This document shows positions 25,525-34,259 of a stretch of 64,000 nucleotides of DNA, piece by piece. The DNA lies in the NCBI GenBank assembly GCA_963773195.1, contig CAVZAE010000018.1, positions 124,001 through 188,000 of the forward strand, in the 5' to 3' direction. The translations under genes were made by a program, and so were the position numbers. A model generated the notes under the pieces. It was given only the letters and a program-made list of their open reading frames with translations. It was not told the origin of the DNA and ran no database searches. How positions within the stretch are numbered: position 1 is the first letter of the stretch; every line of letters begins with the position of its first letter. The stretch is from CAIWHR01 sp963773195. GTDB lineage: Bacteria > Pseudomonadota > Gammaproteobacteria > Burkholderiales > Casimicrobiaceae.

Positions 25525-25850
25525 GCGCGCAGGACCTCGACCTTGGCGGCGCAGACCACGTCGTTCAGCGTGATGCCGCCCGCGCTGTGCGTCGACCACG
25601 CGACCGTGCAGCGGCCGTAGTGGACGCCCAGATCCGGATGGTGGTCACAGCGCTCGGCGAGTGCAGCGACTTCGTTCACGAATGCGATCGTCCTCGCGAA
25701 GTCGGGGAAGCGGAACTCCTTCTCGAGCGCATCGCCAGCGCGCGACCATCCTGGTAGCACGGCGAGATGCGCGGCCAGCTCGGCGTCGGCCAGTTTGGGA
25801 GCGTTGGGATGGCAGGAGCGCGCGGCGAGCGCCGCGATGGCGTCGGTCAT
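25521..25850 (-). CDS. phhB: 4a-hydroxytetrahydrobiopterin dehydratase (pterin-4a-carbinolamine dehydratase)
   Basis: Small 109-residue protein recycling the pterin cofactor of aromatic amino acid hydroxylases; in many bacteria it has a wider role in pterin metabolism. The family signature is clear: GWSRAGDALEKEFRFPDFART in the middle, then the active-site segment ERCDHHPDLGVHYGRCTV and the C-terminal THSAGGITLNDVVCA. Its ATG overlaps the cytochrome stop (ATGA) and its stop overlaps the rsgA GTG, forming a tight leftward operon. No phenylalanine hydroxylase gene is in the window. Confidence 0.93.
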   Translation of the reverse strand: MTDAIAALAARSCHPNAPKLADAELAAHLAVLPGWSRAGDALEKEFRFPDFARTIAFVNEVAALAERCDHHPDLGVHYGRCTVAWSTHSAGGITLNDVVCAAKVEVLRA

Positions 25851-26176
25851 GGCGGGAAATGGTAGAACGCAGCGTTGAGATAGGCGGCAATGTTCTCTTC
25901 GTCGTCGGGGAAGTAGCCCTTGCCAAGGTTGGTGTTGCAGGCCTGCACCTGCGCGAGCAGCTTTTGCGGCGTCTTCACGCGATGTTCGGGTCGGGTGTAC
26001 ATGCGATCGGGATCGCCCGCGAACTGCTGCGCGTGGCACGAGACGCAATCGCGCTCGACAATCGTCTTGCCCGCCTTGGGGTCGCCGACCGCGAACGGTG
26101 CCGGCTGCTGTCCCGGCACGGCCGAGGCCGCGGCGAAAAGCGCGAGAGCGGCAATGTCTCGAGCCAGGCGCAGCAT
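25847..26176 (-). CDS. small periplasmic c-type cytochrome
   Basis: A 109-residue exported haem protein. The signal peptide MLRLARDIAALALFAAASA is followed by a class I-like cytochrome domain with one haem site, CVSCH. Another Cys lies in VQACNTNLGKGYF, and a possible distal Met in PDRMYTRPE. An upstream ATG at 26194 exists, but GGAGG lies four bases before ATG 26176, which also begins the signal peptide directly, so the later start is chosen. The gene is in the same leftward run as the M48 peptidase and pterin dehydratase. Its electron partner is unknown. Confidence 0.85.
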   Translation of the reverse strand: MLRLARDIAALALFAAASAVPGQQPAPFAVGDPKAGKTIVERDCVSCHAQQFAGDPDRMYTRPEHRVKTPQKLLAQVQACNTNLGKGYFPDDEENIAAYLNAAFYHFPP

Positions 26177-26201
26177 GGGTCCTCCATTCGGCATCGTGGC
26201 C

Positions 26202-27455
26202 TCAGGACGCCTGCAGCCTGGCGATGCGCAGCACCGCCGGTGGATGGGAGTCGTAGACGGCCGAGTACACGGGATCGGGTGTGAGCGTCGTCGCGTTGTC
26301 CTCGCAGAGCTTCACCAGCGCCGTGACCAGCGCGGCTGCGGAGGCGTGACGCGCGGCGAAGGCGTCCGCTTCGAACTCGTGCCGGCGCGAGTACAGCGAT
26401 GCGAGCGGGCCCAGTGCGAACGTAAACACCGGCAGCGCGAGGAAGAACAGCACGAGCGCGACGCCGGGCCGGTCCGGTGACGCCGGAACGCCGAGTCCCT
26501 CGTAGAACCACGGGGCGGTGACGAGCCAGGCCAGGAGCGCGAGGACCACCGCGGAGACCACCGCCGACCAGGCCATGCGCTTCAGCACGTGCCGGAGGCG
26601 GAAGTGACCGAGTTCGTGCGCGAGCACAGCCTCGACCTCGCCCGGTGCGAGACGCTCGAGCAGCGTGTCGAAGAAGACGATGCGCTTGGCGCGGCCGAAG
26701 CCCGTGAAGTACGCGTTACCGTGGCTCGAGCGCCGCGAACCGTCCATGACGAACAGCCCCTTGCTCGTGAAGCCGCAGCGCGCCAGGAGTGCCTCGATCG
26801 CGGTGCGCGCCGCCCCCTCGGGGAGCGGCGAGAAACGATTAAAGAGCGGCGCGATGACGGTGGGATAGAGCGCGAGGACCAGGAACTGGAACGCCATCCA
26901 TGCGAGCCACGCCCACAGCCACCACCACGCGCCCGCCGCACGCATGAGCCAGATGATCAGCGCCGCGAGCGGAATGCCCAGCGCGGCGGCGACCGCGGTG
27001 CTCTTCGCGATGTCGGCGAACCACGTGGCGCGCGTGGTCCGGTTGAATCCGAACCGGGCCTCGACCCCGAACGTGTACGCGTAGGAGAACGGCAGACCGA
27101 CGAGCCCGGCGACAATACCGACGGCCACCACCAGCGCGACATCCGTCGCCACCGCGCCGAGCCCGAGCGAAGCGGTCCACGCGACCAGCAAGCCCAATCC
27201 CCCTCCGAGGGTGAGCAGGACCAGCAACGCGGCTTCGGCCAGCATCTCTTCGCGCGAGAAGCGCACGCGGGCCACGGTGTAGTCGGCGGCCTTTTGATGC
27301 GCCGCGAGCCCGATGCGGTCGACGAACGCCCGAGGCACTTCGTCGCGATGGGCTGCGACGAAGCGGATCTGCCGATGCGCGAGCCAGAGCTTGGCGGCGA
27401 GCCACGCGGCCAGGGCCGCGGCAAAAAGCGCGGTGAAGAGCGCGGCGGCGGTCAT
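26202..27455 (-). CDS. M48-family membrane zinc metalloprotease, Ste24/CAAX-protease type
   Basis: A 417-residue integral membrane peptidase. Hydrophobic segments lie at about 3-20, 60-120, 150-200 and 290-340. The catalytic zinc motif is VLAHELGHFRLRH, with a third ligand Glu expected in RRHEFEADAFA. The N-terminal M48_N-like region (ADYTVARVRFSREEM) marks the Ste24 subgroup, which cleaves membrane or prenyl-like substrates in eukaryotes and damaged membrane proteins in bacteria. The start is ATG 27455, at the beginning of the first membrane helix, rather than an ATG 57 bases upstream. It is divergent from orn across about 75 bases. Confidence 0.92.
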   Translation of the reverse strand: MTAAALFTALFAAALAAWLAAKLWLAHRQIRFVAAHRDEVPRAFVDRIGLAAHQKAADYTVARVRFSREEMLAEAALLVLLTLGGGLGLLVAWTASLGLGAVATDVALVVAVGIVAGLVGLPFSYAYTFGVEARFGFNRTTRATWFADIAKSTAVAAALGIPLAALIIWLMRAAGAWWWLWAWLAWMAFQFLVLALYPTVIAPLFNRFSPLPEGAARTAIEALLARCGFTSKGLFVMDGSRRSSHGNAYFTGFGRAKRIVFFDTLLERLAPGEVEAVLAHELGHFRLRHVLKRMAWSAVVSAVVLALLAWLVTAPWFYEGLGVPASPDRPGVALVLFFLALPVFTFALGPLASLYSRRHEFEADAFAARHASAAALVTALVKLCEDNATTLTPDPVYSAVYDSHPPAVLRIARLQAS

Positions 27456-27529
27456 GATGAAGGGCAAAGGCCCCGATTGCGGTAGTGCGATGTGCGAGAA
27501 TGCGCGACCCATTCTACTCGATTCCCCCC

Positions 27530-28075
27530 ATGCCGCAGGACCCGAACCGCCTCGTCTGGATCGATCTCGAGATGACGGGCTTGAAGCCCGACACCGACCG
27601 GATCATCGAAGTCGCACTGGTCGTCACCGACAGCGATCTCGCGACGGTCGCCGAGGGTCCGGTGTGGGCCGTCCATCAGGACGATGCGGCGCTCGACGCG
27701 ATGGACTCGTGGAACAAAAGCACGCACGGCCGCTCGGGTCTGATCGATCGGGTCAAGGCCTCCGCGCTCGTCGACGCGGACGTCGAGACGGCGGCGCTCG
27801 CGTTCCTGCGGGAGCATGTGCCCGCCAAGGCATCGCCCATGTGCGGGAACTCGATCTGCCAGGATCGGCGGTTCCTCGCGCGCTGGATGCCCGCGCTCGA
27901 GGATTATTTCCACTACCGCAATCTCGACGTCTCCACGCTGAAGGAGCTCGCGCGGCGCTGGCAGCCCGAGCTGATGAAGGGCGTGCCGAAGGAAGGCAAG
28001 CACGAAGCGCTCGCCGACGTCTACGAATCGATCGCGGAACTCCGTTACTACCGCGCGAACTTCCTGCGCGCGTGA
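27530..28075 (+). CDS. orn: oligoribonuclease
   Basis: DEDDh 3'-5' exonuclease that degrades 2-5 nucleotide RNAs and the c-di-GMP product pGpG to mononucleotides. The start at 27530 gives 181 residues, the same size as the E. coli enzyme. Exo motifs are complete: WIDLEMTGLKPDTDRIIEVA (DxE), GNSICQDRRFLARWMP (Asp) and KHEALADVYESIAEL (His and Asp). LDVSTLKELARRW is also characteristic. An in-frame start 45 bases upstream is rejected because it adds a non-conserved extension. It converges on the O-methyltransferase with only 14 bases between. Confidence 0.96.
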   Translation: MPQDPNRLVWIDLEMTGLKPDTDRIIEVALVVTDSDLATVAEGPVWAVHQDDAALDAMDSWNKSTHGRSGLIDRVKASALVDADVETAALAFLREHVPAKASPMCGNSICQDRRFLARWMPALEDYFHYRNLDVSTLKELARRWQPELMKGVPKEGKHEALADVYESIAELRYYRANFLRA

Positions 28076-28089
28076 ATGCGCGGGCGGCG

Positions 28090-28752
28090 TTACCGCTTGC
28101 GCGCGAGCATCACTCCGTCGCCGATGGTGAGCAGGCTCGACTCGACGCGCGGATCGGCGGCGATCTTCGCGTTGAGCGCGCGCAGCGCCTTCGTCGTCGC
28201 ATCGGTTTTCCCGGGATCGGCGACGGCTCCGCTCCAGAGCATGTTGTCGAGCGCGATCAGTCCGCCGGCGCGGAGCAGCTCGAGGCATCCCTCGTAGTAC
28301 GCGTCGTACGACGTCTTGTCGGCGTCGATGAACGCGAGGTCGAAAGTGCCGGCACCTTCCTCGCGGCGCAGTTGCGCAAGCGTGTCGAGCGCCGGAGCGA
28401 GACGAAGATCGATCCGCGCCATGACGCCTGCTTCGGCCCAGTAGCGGCGGCCAATCGCCGTCCATTCGGCGTTGACATCGCAGGCGACCAGTCGGCCGTC
28501 GGCGGGCAGCGCGGCCGCGACGGTGAGCGCGCTGTAGCCCGTGAACGTGCCGATCTCGATTGCACGGCGCGCGCCGATCGCGTGGACGAGCAGCGCGAGC
28601 AGCGCGCCCAGATCGGCGCCGATCTGCATGCCGGCCTCGGGCAGCTTCGCCGTCTCGGCGCGCAGCCGCTTCTGGACAGGCGTCTCACGGGCGATCGTGG
28701 TGCAGACGTAGCTCTCCACGGCGTCGGGCAGAAGCGAGCGGTTCATGGCCAT
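28090..28752 (-). CDS. O-methyltransferase, catechol/caffeoyl-CoA type
   Basis: A 220-residue SAM-dependent methyltransferase of the Methyltransf_3 family. Signatures are IGADLGALLALLVHAIGARR, AIEIGTFTGYSALTVAAALP (SAM loop), FDLAFIDADKTSYDAYYEGC (metal-binding Asp residues) and LIALDNMLWSGAV. Such enzymes methylate vicinal hydroxyls of catechols or CoA-linked phenolics; the substrate here is unknown. GAGG precedes two in-frame ATGs (28752 and 28746); either could be used. It is divergent from the NUDIX gene. Confidence 0.9.
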   Translation of the reverse strand: MAMNRSLLPDAVESYVCTTIARETPVQKRLRAETAKLPEAGMQIGADLGALLALLVHAIGARRAIEIGTFTGYSALTVAAALPADGRLVACDVNAEWTAIGRRYWAEAGVMARIDLRLAPALDTLAQLRREEGAGTFDLAFIDADKTSYDAYYEGCLELLRAGGLIALDNMLWSGAVADPGKTDATTKALRALNAKIAADPRVESSLLTIGDGVMLARKR

Positions 28753-28824
28753 GTCCTCGTGAGTGAGGTTGGATCGGGGCCGACAGTATGGACCCCGATC
28801 CCGACGCGCCGGATAATGCGGTGA

Positions 28825-29394
28825 ATGAAATTCTGCAGTCACTGCGGATCGGACCGGATCGCCCTCTCGATTCCGGCCGGCGATACGCTGCAGCGCTTCG
28901 TCTGCGCGTCGTGCGGCACGATCCATTATCAGAATCCGAAGATCGTCGTCGGCTGCCTGCCGGAATGGGAAGACCGCGTCCTCCTGTGCCGGCGCGCAAT
29001 CGAGCCGCGGCACGGGCTGTGGACGTTGCCCGCGGGTTTCCTCGAGAACAGCGAGACGCTGCACGCGGGCGCCGCGCGCGAAACCCTCGAGGAAGCGCGG
29101 GCGCGCGTCGAGATCGGCACGCTCTACACCGTCATCAGCCTGCCGCAGATCAGCCAGGTCTACGTGATGTTCCGAGCGCGGCTCGTCGACCTCGACTTCG
29201 CTCCCGGCCTCGAGAGCCTCGAGGTCGGGCTGTTCAGCGAGGATGAGATTCCGTGGGAAGCGCTCGCCTTCCGCACGATCGCCCGCACGCTCCGCAACTA
29301 TTTCCTCGATCGCAAGGACGGGGCATTTCCGACGCGCGTCAGCACGATCGAGCGGCGTCCGCCGCGGAGCCTCCCCGCACTGGCGCAGCATTGA
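28825..29394 (+). CDS. NUDIX hydrolase with N-terminal zinc ribbon
   Basis: A 189-residue pyrophosphohydrolase. The N-terminus carries a zinc ribbon (CSHCG then CASCG about 21 residues later, the Nudix_N type). The Nudix box runs from AGFLENSETLHAGAARETLE to EARARV; the usual Gly of EExGU is Arg here, which some active members tolerate. Related proteins cleave NADH, ADP-ribose or FAD-like dinucleotides, but the substrate is not settled by sequence. It is followed by a TAXI TRAP transporter, 66 bases on, with no obvious functional tie. Confidence 0.88.
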   Translation: MKFCSHCGSDRIALSIPAGDTLQRFVCASCGTIHYQNPKIVVGCLPEWEDRVLLCRRAIEPRHGLWTLPAGFLENSETLHAGAARETLEEARARVEIGTLYTVISLPQISQVYVMFRARLVDLDFAPGLESLEVGLFSEDEIPWEALAFRTIARTLRNYFLDRKDGAFPTRVSTIERRPPRSLPALAQH

Positions 29395-29460
29395 AGGCGG
29401 CCGGCGACGGCCGTTTCGGGTAGACTTTTCCCACAACGCTCGAATCCGGAGGAGACCTCG

Positions 29461-30429
29461 ATGCTTCGTCGCCGCACCTTCGCCTTGATGGCTGCCGCGC
29501 TCGTCCTGTCCCTGCCGTCGTTCCCGGGTGCGCAGCAGCCCGCGCGAATCTCGATCACGACCGGCGGCACGGGCGGCGTCTATTATCCGATGGGAGGCGG
29601 GATGGCCAATGTGCTGTCGAAGTACGTGCCGGGCCTCCAGGCGACCGCCGAGGTGACGGGCGGCTCCGTCGACAACCTGAAGCTCATCAACTCGGGCAAG
29701 GCCGAGGTCGGCTTCTCGATGGCAGATGCCGCGTGGGATGCGGCACAGGGCCTCGACAAGTTCAAGGACAACAAGGTCAACGCGCGCACGCTGCTCGTCC
29801 TCTATCCCAACAAGATGCACGTGGTGACCGTCGACGGCACCGGGATCACCAAGCTCGCCGACCTCAAGGGCAAGCGCGTGTCGACGGGCTCGCCCGGCAG
29901 CGGCACCGAGATCATGGCGCTTCGCATGCTCGAGGCCACCGGCCTCGACGCGAAGAAGGACATCAAGCAGGAGCGGCTCGGCGCGGCCGAATCGGTCAAC
30001 GCAATCAAGGACCGCAAGATCGATGCCTTTTTCTGGAGTGGAGGCGTTCCGACCGCCGCCGTCACCGATCTCGCCGCGACGCCGGGAATCAAGATCAAGC
30101 TCGTCGACAACGCCGAAGTCGTCGACGCGATGAACAAGAAGTACGGGCCGCTCTACGTCAAGAGCACGATCCCCGCGGGCAGCTACGCGGGGCAGGACAA
30201 GCCGAACGAAGAGGTCGATGTCTGGAACATCCTCGTGACGAACGACAAGATGTCGGATCAGATGGCCTACAACATCGTCAAGACGCTGGTCGAGAAGAAG
30301 CCGGAGCTCGTCGCTGTGCACAAGGAAGCCGAGAAGATCGACCTGGCAAGCCAGAGCGCCGGCTCGCCGATCCCCTTCCATCCGGGGGCGAAGAAATACC
30401 TGGAGGAAAGGGGAGTCAAGGTCCCCTGA
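29461..30429 (+). CDS. TRAP transporter solute-binding protein, TAXI family
   Basis: Periplasmic receptor for a TRAP transporter, 322 residues. A signal peptide (MLRRRTFALMAAALVLSLPS) precedes the mature TAXI domain: ISITTGGTGGVYYPMGGGMA, VTGGSVDNLKLINSGKAEVG, RVSTGSPGSGTEIMALRMLE and AAESVNAIKDRKIDAFFW. The ligand is not predictable; known TAXI proteins bind glutamate/glutamine or dicarboxylates. GGAGGAG lies five bases before the ATG, and a TAGACT -10-like box is at 29421-29426. A hairpin separates it from the permease gene, consistent with higher expression of the binding protein. Confidence 0.93.
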   Translation: MLRRRTFALMAAALVLSLPSFPGAQQPARISITTGGTGGVYYPMGGGMANVLSKYVPGLQATAEVTGGSVDNLKLINSGKAEVGFSMADAAWDAAQGLDKFKDNKVNARTLLVLYPNKMHVVTVDGTGITKLADLKGKRVSTGSPGSGTEIMALRMLEATGLDAKKDIKQERLGAAESVNAIKDRKIDAFFWSGGVPTAAVTDLAATPGIKIKLVDNAEVVDAMNKKYGPLYVKSTIPAGSYAGQDKPNEEVDVWNILVTNDKMSDQMAYNIVKTLVEKKPELVAVHKEAEKIDLASQSAGSPIPFHPGAKKYLEERGVKVP

Positions 30430-30431
30430 GC

Positions 30432-30459
30432 GTCGGCGCCGCGCGGGCGCGGCACCGAC
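30432..30459 (+). promoter_or_regulatory. intercistronic hairpin between TAXI receptor and permease
   Basis: GTCGGCGCCGC (30432-30442) pairs with GCGGCACCGAC (30449-30459) with one mismatch and a six-base loop, starting two bases after the receptor's stop codon. No T-tract follows, so it is more likely an mRNA-stabilising or partial attenuation structure than a full terminator. Confidence 0.5.
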
Positions 30460-30514
30460 CCGCGATCGAGCGTGTAGGGAGGGCCGGGGGTTGCCCCCCG
30501 GAAGAGGAGGAATC

Positions 30515-32485
30515 GTGGCGACCGAGACGCCGAGCCCGCTCACGCCCGCGCTCCCGATCAGCGAAGAGCGGCTGAAGAAGGCCGTCGAGTACATCGAGGA
30601 AGACGAGGGCGCAACCAGCCAGTTCCGCGGCTGGCTCGCGCGCGTGACGACCGCGTTGCTGGTCGCCATGTCGCTGTTCCACCTCTACGCGGCGGTCGAC
30701 ATCGTTCCCGCGCAGGTGCTGCGGCCGGTCCACGTCGGCTGGGTGCTGATGCTCGTGTTCCTGCTCTTCCCGATCGCGAAGCGCTTCCGCAACCGTCTCA
30801 TGTGGTGGGATGTGATCCTGGCGCTGGCGGCCGTTGCGACGATCGTCTACCTGCTCGCCGGTGGCGACGACTTCTGGGACCGCAACACGCTGCCCGACCG
30901 GTGGGACGTGATCATGGGCGCGACGTTCGTCCTGCTCGTGCTGGAAGGGGTCCGGCGGACGTCGGGCTGGATCATGCTGTTCGTGATCCTGGTCTTCCTG
31001 GTCTACGGCTTCGCAGGCCCGTGGCTCCCGGGCCAATGGGCGCACCGCGGCTACGATGTCGCGAGCGTGACGGGCTTCCTCTACCAGACGCTCGAGGGAA
31101 TCTTCGGTACGACGGTCGAGGTTTCCTCATCGCTCATCATCCTGTTCACCATCTACGGCGCGTTCCTCCATCACTCGGGCGCCGGCAAGTTCTACCTCGA
31201 TTGGAGCTTCGCGGCGATGGGCGGCAAGCACAGCGGCGCGGGGCGCACTGTCGTGCTTGCGTCGTTCCTGCTGGGCGGCCCCTCGGGCTCCGGCGTCGCG
31301 ACGACGGTGACGATCGGCACCGTCGCCTGGCCGATGCTCGAGCGTGCCGGCTACGCGAAGGACGCGGCGGGCGGACTGCTTGCCGCCGGCGGGCTCGGCG
31401 CGATCATCTCGCCGCCGGTGCTGGGCGCCGCCGCGTTCCTGATCGCCGAGTTCCTGAAGATCAGCTACCTCGACGTGCTGCTGATGGCGACGGTACCCAC
31501 CATCCTCTATTACCTGTCGCTGTTCCTGATGGTCGAATTCGACACGCGGAAGTTCGGGCGGCCCGCGGTGGCGATCGCGCTCGAAACCTCGCTCGGCACG
31601 CTCACGCGCCGGTACTGGTACCACTTCATCTCGCTCGTCGCGATCATCGGCTTCATGATCTGGGGCTTCTCGCCGGCGCTCTCGGTGTTCTGGGCGACGG
31701 TCGTCACGTTCGTCGTGTCGTTCCTGCGCCGAGACACTGCGATGGGCATGCGGAAGGTGATCGGGGCGCTGCGTGACGGCTCGGGACAGGTGCTCAACGT
31801 CGCCGCGACCTGCGCGGCCGCGGGCATCATCGTCGGCGTCGTCGCCAAGACCGGGCTGGGGCTCAAGTTCAGCGCGATCGTGATCTCGTACGCGGGCGGC
31901 AGCCTGTTCCTGACTGCGCTCTACACGGCGCTCATCGTCTGGGTCATCGGGCTCGCGGTGCCGGTCACCGCCAGCTACATCATCTGCGCGGTGATCGCCG
32001 CGCCGGCGCTGACCAAGCTCGGCGTGCCGGACTTCGCCGCGCACATGTTCATCTTCTACTACGCGGTGCTGTCCGAAGTATCGCCCCCGACGGCGCTCTC
32101 GCCATTCGCCGCTGCCGCTATCACGGGCGGCGACCCGTACCGGACGACGCTCCAGTCGTGGAAGTACACGCTGCCGGCGTTCGTCGTTCCGTTCGTGTTC
32201 GTGCTCGACCCGGACGGCGTCGGACTGCTGCTGAAGGCGCCGGCGGACGGCTCGTGGCTGCACGTCGCCTGGATTGCGCTGACCGCGTGCCTGGGGATCG
32301 CCGCACTCGCGGCCGGCACGCAGAAATGGCTGCTCCGGGCGTGCAACCAGTTCGAGCGTATCCTTCTTATCGTCAGCGGCCTCCTGCTCGTCTATCCGGC
32401 CTCGGCGGCGGATCTGCTCGGGATCGCGGGCCTTGCGGCGGTGGGTGTCTCGCAGTGGCTCGCTCGCCGCCGCGTGGCCGCGTAG
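30515..32485 (+). CDS. TRAP transporter fused permease (4TM + 12TM), TAXI type
   Basis: A 656-residue inner membrane protein combining the small (DctQ-like) and large (DctM-like) TRAP permease subunits, the usual arrangement for TAXI systems. An N-terminal cytoplasmic stretch (LKKAVEYIEEDEGATSQFRG) precedes about four helices. The large domain has GGPSGSGVATTVTIGTVAWP, GGLLAAGGLGAIISPPVLGA and SEVSPPTALSPFAAAAITGG, the paired hairpin motifs of DctM. The start is GTG 30515 with GAGGAGG five bases before it. It imports the TAXI ligand using the sodium or proton gradient. Confidence 0.94.
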   Translation: MATETPSPLTPALPISEERLKKAVEYIEEDEGATSQFRGWLARVTTALLVAMSLFHLYAAVDIVPAQVLRPVHVGWVLMLVFLLFPIAKRFRNRLMWWDVILALAAVATIVYLLAGGDDFWDRNTLPDRWDVIMGATFVLLVLEGVRRTSGWIMLFVILVFLVYGFAGPWLPGQWAHRGYDVASVTGFLYQTLEGIFGTTVEVSSSLIILFTIYGAFLHHSGAGKFYLDWSFAAMGGKHSGAGRTVVLASFLLGGPSGSGVATTVTIGTVAWPMLERAGYAKDAAGGLLAAGGLGAIISPPVLGAAAFLIAEFLKISYLDVLLMATVPTILYYLSLFLMVEFDTRKFGRPAVAIALETSLGTLTRRYWYHFISLVAIIGFMIWGFSPALSVFWATVVTFVVSFLRRDTAMGMRKVIGALRDGSGQVLNVAATCAAAGIIVGVVAKTGLGLKFSAIVISYAGGSLFLTALYTALIVWVIGLAVPVTASYIICAVIAAPALTKLGVPDFAAHMFIFYYAVLSEVSPPTALSPFAAAAITGGDPYRTTLQSWKYTLPAFVVPFVFVLDPDGVGLLLKAPADGSWLHVAWIALTACLGIAALAAGTQKWLLRACNQFERILLIVSGLLLVYPASAADLLGIAGLAAVGVSQWLARRRVAA

Positions 32486-32508
32486 CGTCCCGCCGCGAAG
32501 GAGCGATC

Positions 32509-32934
32509 ATGCGCAAGCTCGACGTCCTGCTCGAGCAATACGGCGAGACCCACCAGAACCCGGTCAACAAGGCGATCCACTGGGTGTGCGTGCCGCTCAT
32601 CATGTGGAGCGCGCTCGCCGCGCTGTGGGTCGCCTCGCCGATTGCGGCCTACGCGTTGATCACGTTCGCCGTCGTCTACTACGCGATCATGTCGTTTCCG
32701 CTCGCCCTCGGGATGCTCGCGCTCGCAGCGCTGATGATCGCACCGCTGCCATGGCTCGGGCCCCATGTGCTGTGGATCGCGCTCGGCGTGTTCGTCGCGG
32801 CGTGGGTCGGGCAGTTCGTCGGCCACGCGATCGAGGGCCGCAAGCCGAAGTTCCTGCAGGACCTGCAGTTCCTGCTGATCGGTCCCGCGTGGCTTTTGCA
32901 GTTCGTTTACAGGGCTGCAGGCATTCGCTACTAG
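32509..32934 (+). CDS. Mpo1-like (DUF962) membrane protein
   Basis: A 141-residue membrane protein with about four hydrophobic segments. It matches the family of yeast Mpo1, an iron-dependent dioxygenase of 2-hydroxy fatty acids. The conserved His-containing elements are YGETHQNPVNKAIHWVCVP near the start and GQFVGHAIEGRKPKFLQDLQ near residue 110, followed by LIGPAWLLQFVYR. Function in bacteria is not established. AAGGAG precedes the ATG, 23 bases after the TRAP permease, so it may be the third gene of that operon. It converges on and overlaps threonine ammonia-lyase by four bases. Confidence 0.88.
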   Translation: MRKLDVLLEQYGETHQNPVNKAIHWVCVPLIMWSALAALWVASPIAAYALITFAVVYYAIMSFPLALGMLALAALMIAPLPWLGPHVLWIALGVFVAAWVGQFVGHAIEGRKPKFLQDLQFLLIGPAWLLQFVYRAAGIRY

Positions 32935-34145
32935 GCGATTCCTTCCACCTCGAGTCCCGCGGCGGCCAGTGCATCGTGCAGTCGGTGCACGTGCTCGTGG
33001 CCGGTCGTCTCGACATCGCACACCACGCGCACCGCGGAAAGATCCGGCCCCGAGAACGCGCGGTCGTGGACGATCTCGCGGATCGAAGCCCCTGTCGCCG
33101 CAATGAGCTCGGCGAGGCGCGCGAGGCCGCCGGGCCGGTCGCTGATGGTTACGCCGAATCGGGCGAGCCGGCCGTCGGCGACGAGTCCGACCTCGATGAC
33201 CCGACCCAGCATCGTCGAATCGATGTTGCCGCCCGCGAGTACAAGCACCACGCGCTTGCCGCGTAGCGGATCGAGACGGCCGGCGATGAACGCAGCCAGG
33301 GGTGCCGCGCCGGCACCTTCGACGACGCTCTTCTCGAGCTCGGCCAAGCGCAGGATCGCGAGCGCGATCGACGCTTCGTCGACGGTGACGACCCGGTCCA
33401 CGACACCGCGCAGGATCTCGAAGGGCGTGCTCCCTACGCGCGCCACGGCGAGGCCATCGGCGAGCGTCGAGCCGAGCGGCACCGTCTCCGGTCCGCCGAG
33501 ATCGAGCGCCCGGGTGAGGCATGCCGCGGCTTCGGGTTCGACGCCGACGAGCTCGATCTTCGGCGCCTTGGTCTTGACGACCGTGCCTATGCCGGCGATG
33601 AGGCCGCCACCACCGACCGGCACGACGATCGCCTCCGGGTCGGGTGTCTGCTCGAGAATTTCGAGCGCAATGGTGCCCTGGCCCGCGATCACGTGCGCGT
33701 TGTCGAACGGATGGATGAACGTGAGTCCATCGCGCTCGGCGAGCTCGCCCGCGTGGGCGCGCGCCTCGGTCAGGTCCGCGCCGTGCAGGATGACCTTCGC
33801 GCCGAACTGGCGGCAGTTCGTGACTTTGACGAGCGCGGCGAATTTCGGCATCACGACAGTGACAGGAATCCCGAGCAGCCGCCCGTGGTAGGCGATCCCT
33901 TGCGCGTGGTTGCCCGCGGAGGCGGCGATGACGCCTCTTTTGCGCTGCTCGGGGGTGAGGAGCAGGAGCGCATTGCGCGCGCCGCGCTCCTTGAAGCTGC
34001 CGGTGCGCTGCAGGTAGTCGAGCTTGCACCAGATGTCCGCGCCCGTCAGGTTCGACAGCGGAATCGATGGAACGCAAGGGGAGAGATAGACGCCGCCGGC
34101 GATGCGCTCGCGGGCCGCTTCGATGTCGGCAAGGGTGATCGGCAT
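32931..34145 (-). CDS. ilvA: threonine ammonia-lyase (threonine dehydratase) with ACT domain
   Basis: PLP enzyme converting threonine to 2-oxobutanoate and ammonia, feeding isoleucine synthesis. The PLP Lys lies in LQRTGSFKERGARNALLLL (near residue 50), the Gly-rich loop is VVPVGGGGLIAGIGTVVK, and LVLAGGNIDSTML is also conserved. A single C-terminal ACT domain (about 325-404, FGVTISDRPGGLARLAELIA) marks the 400-residue form rather than the 500-residue IlvA. Biosynthetic (IlvA) or catabolic (TdcB-like) use is therefore ambiguous. The start ATG 34145 is chosen because the 29 upstream codons are not conserved. Confidence 0.9.
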   Translation of the reverse strand: MPITLADIEAARERIAGGVYLSPCVPSIPLSNLTGADIWCKLDYLQRTGSFKERGARNALLLLTPEQRKRGVIAASAGNHAQGIAYHGRLLGIPVTVVMPKFAALVKVTNCRQFGAKVILHGADLTEARAHAGELAERDGLTFIHPFDNAHVIAGQGTIALEILEQTPDPEAIVVPVGGGGLIAGIGTVVKTKAPKIELVGVEPEAAACLTRALDLGGPETVPLGSTLADGLAVARVGSTPFEILRGVVDRVVTVDEASIALAILRLAELEKSVVEGAGAAPLAAFIAGRLDPLRGKRVVLVLAGGNIDSTMLGRVIEVGLVADGRLARFGVTISDRPGGLARLAELIAATGASIREIVHDRAFSGPDLSAVRVVCDVETTGHEHVHRLHDALAAAGLEVEGIA

Positions 34146-34259
34146 TGGAGTATTCTCGCACCCCGGCGGCCGTCGCGACCGCGGCAGGCTCTGCGCGAGG
34201 GACCAGCATCCACGAGCGGGAAGACGGCGCAACCGCCGAGGCCTCGCCGCAAGGCGTGT

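Noticed and set aside
28753..30669. Leftward open frame extending the O-methyltransferase to 859 codons
   Set aside because: The upstream part lies antisense to the NUDIX and TAXI genes and lacks any domain; the methyltransferase itself starts at 28752 with a ribosome site.
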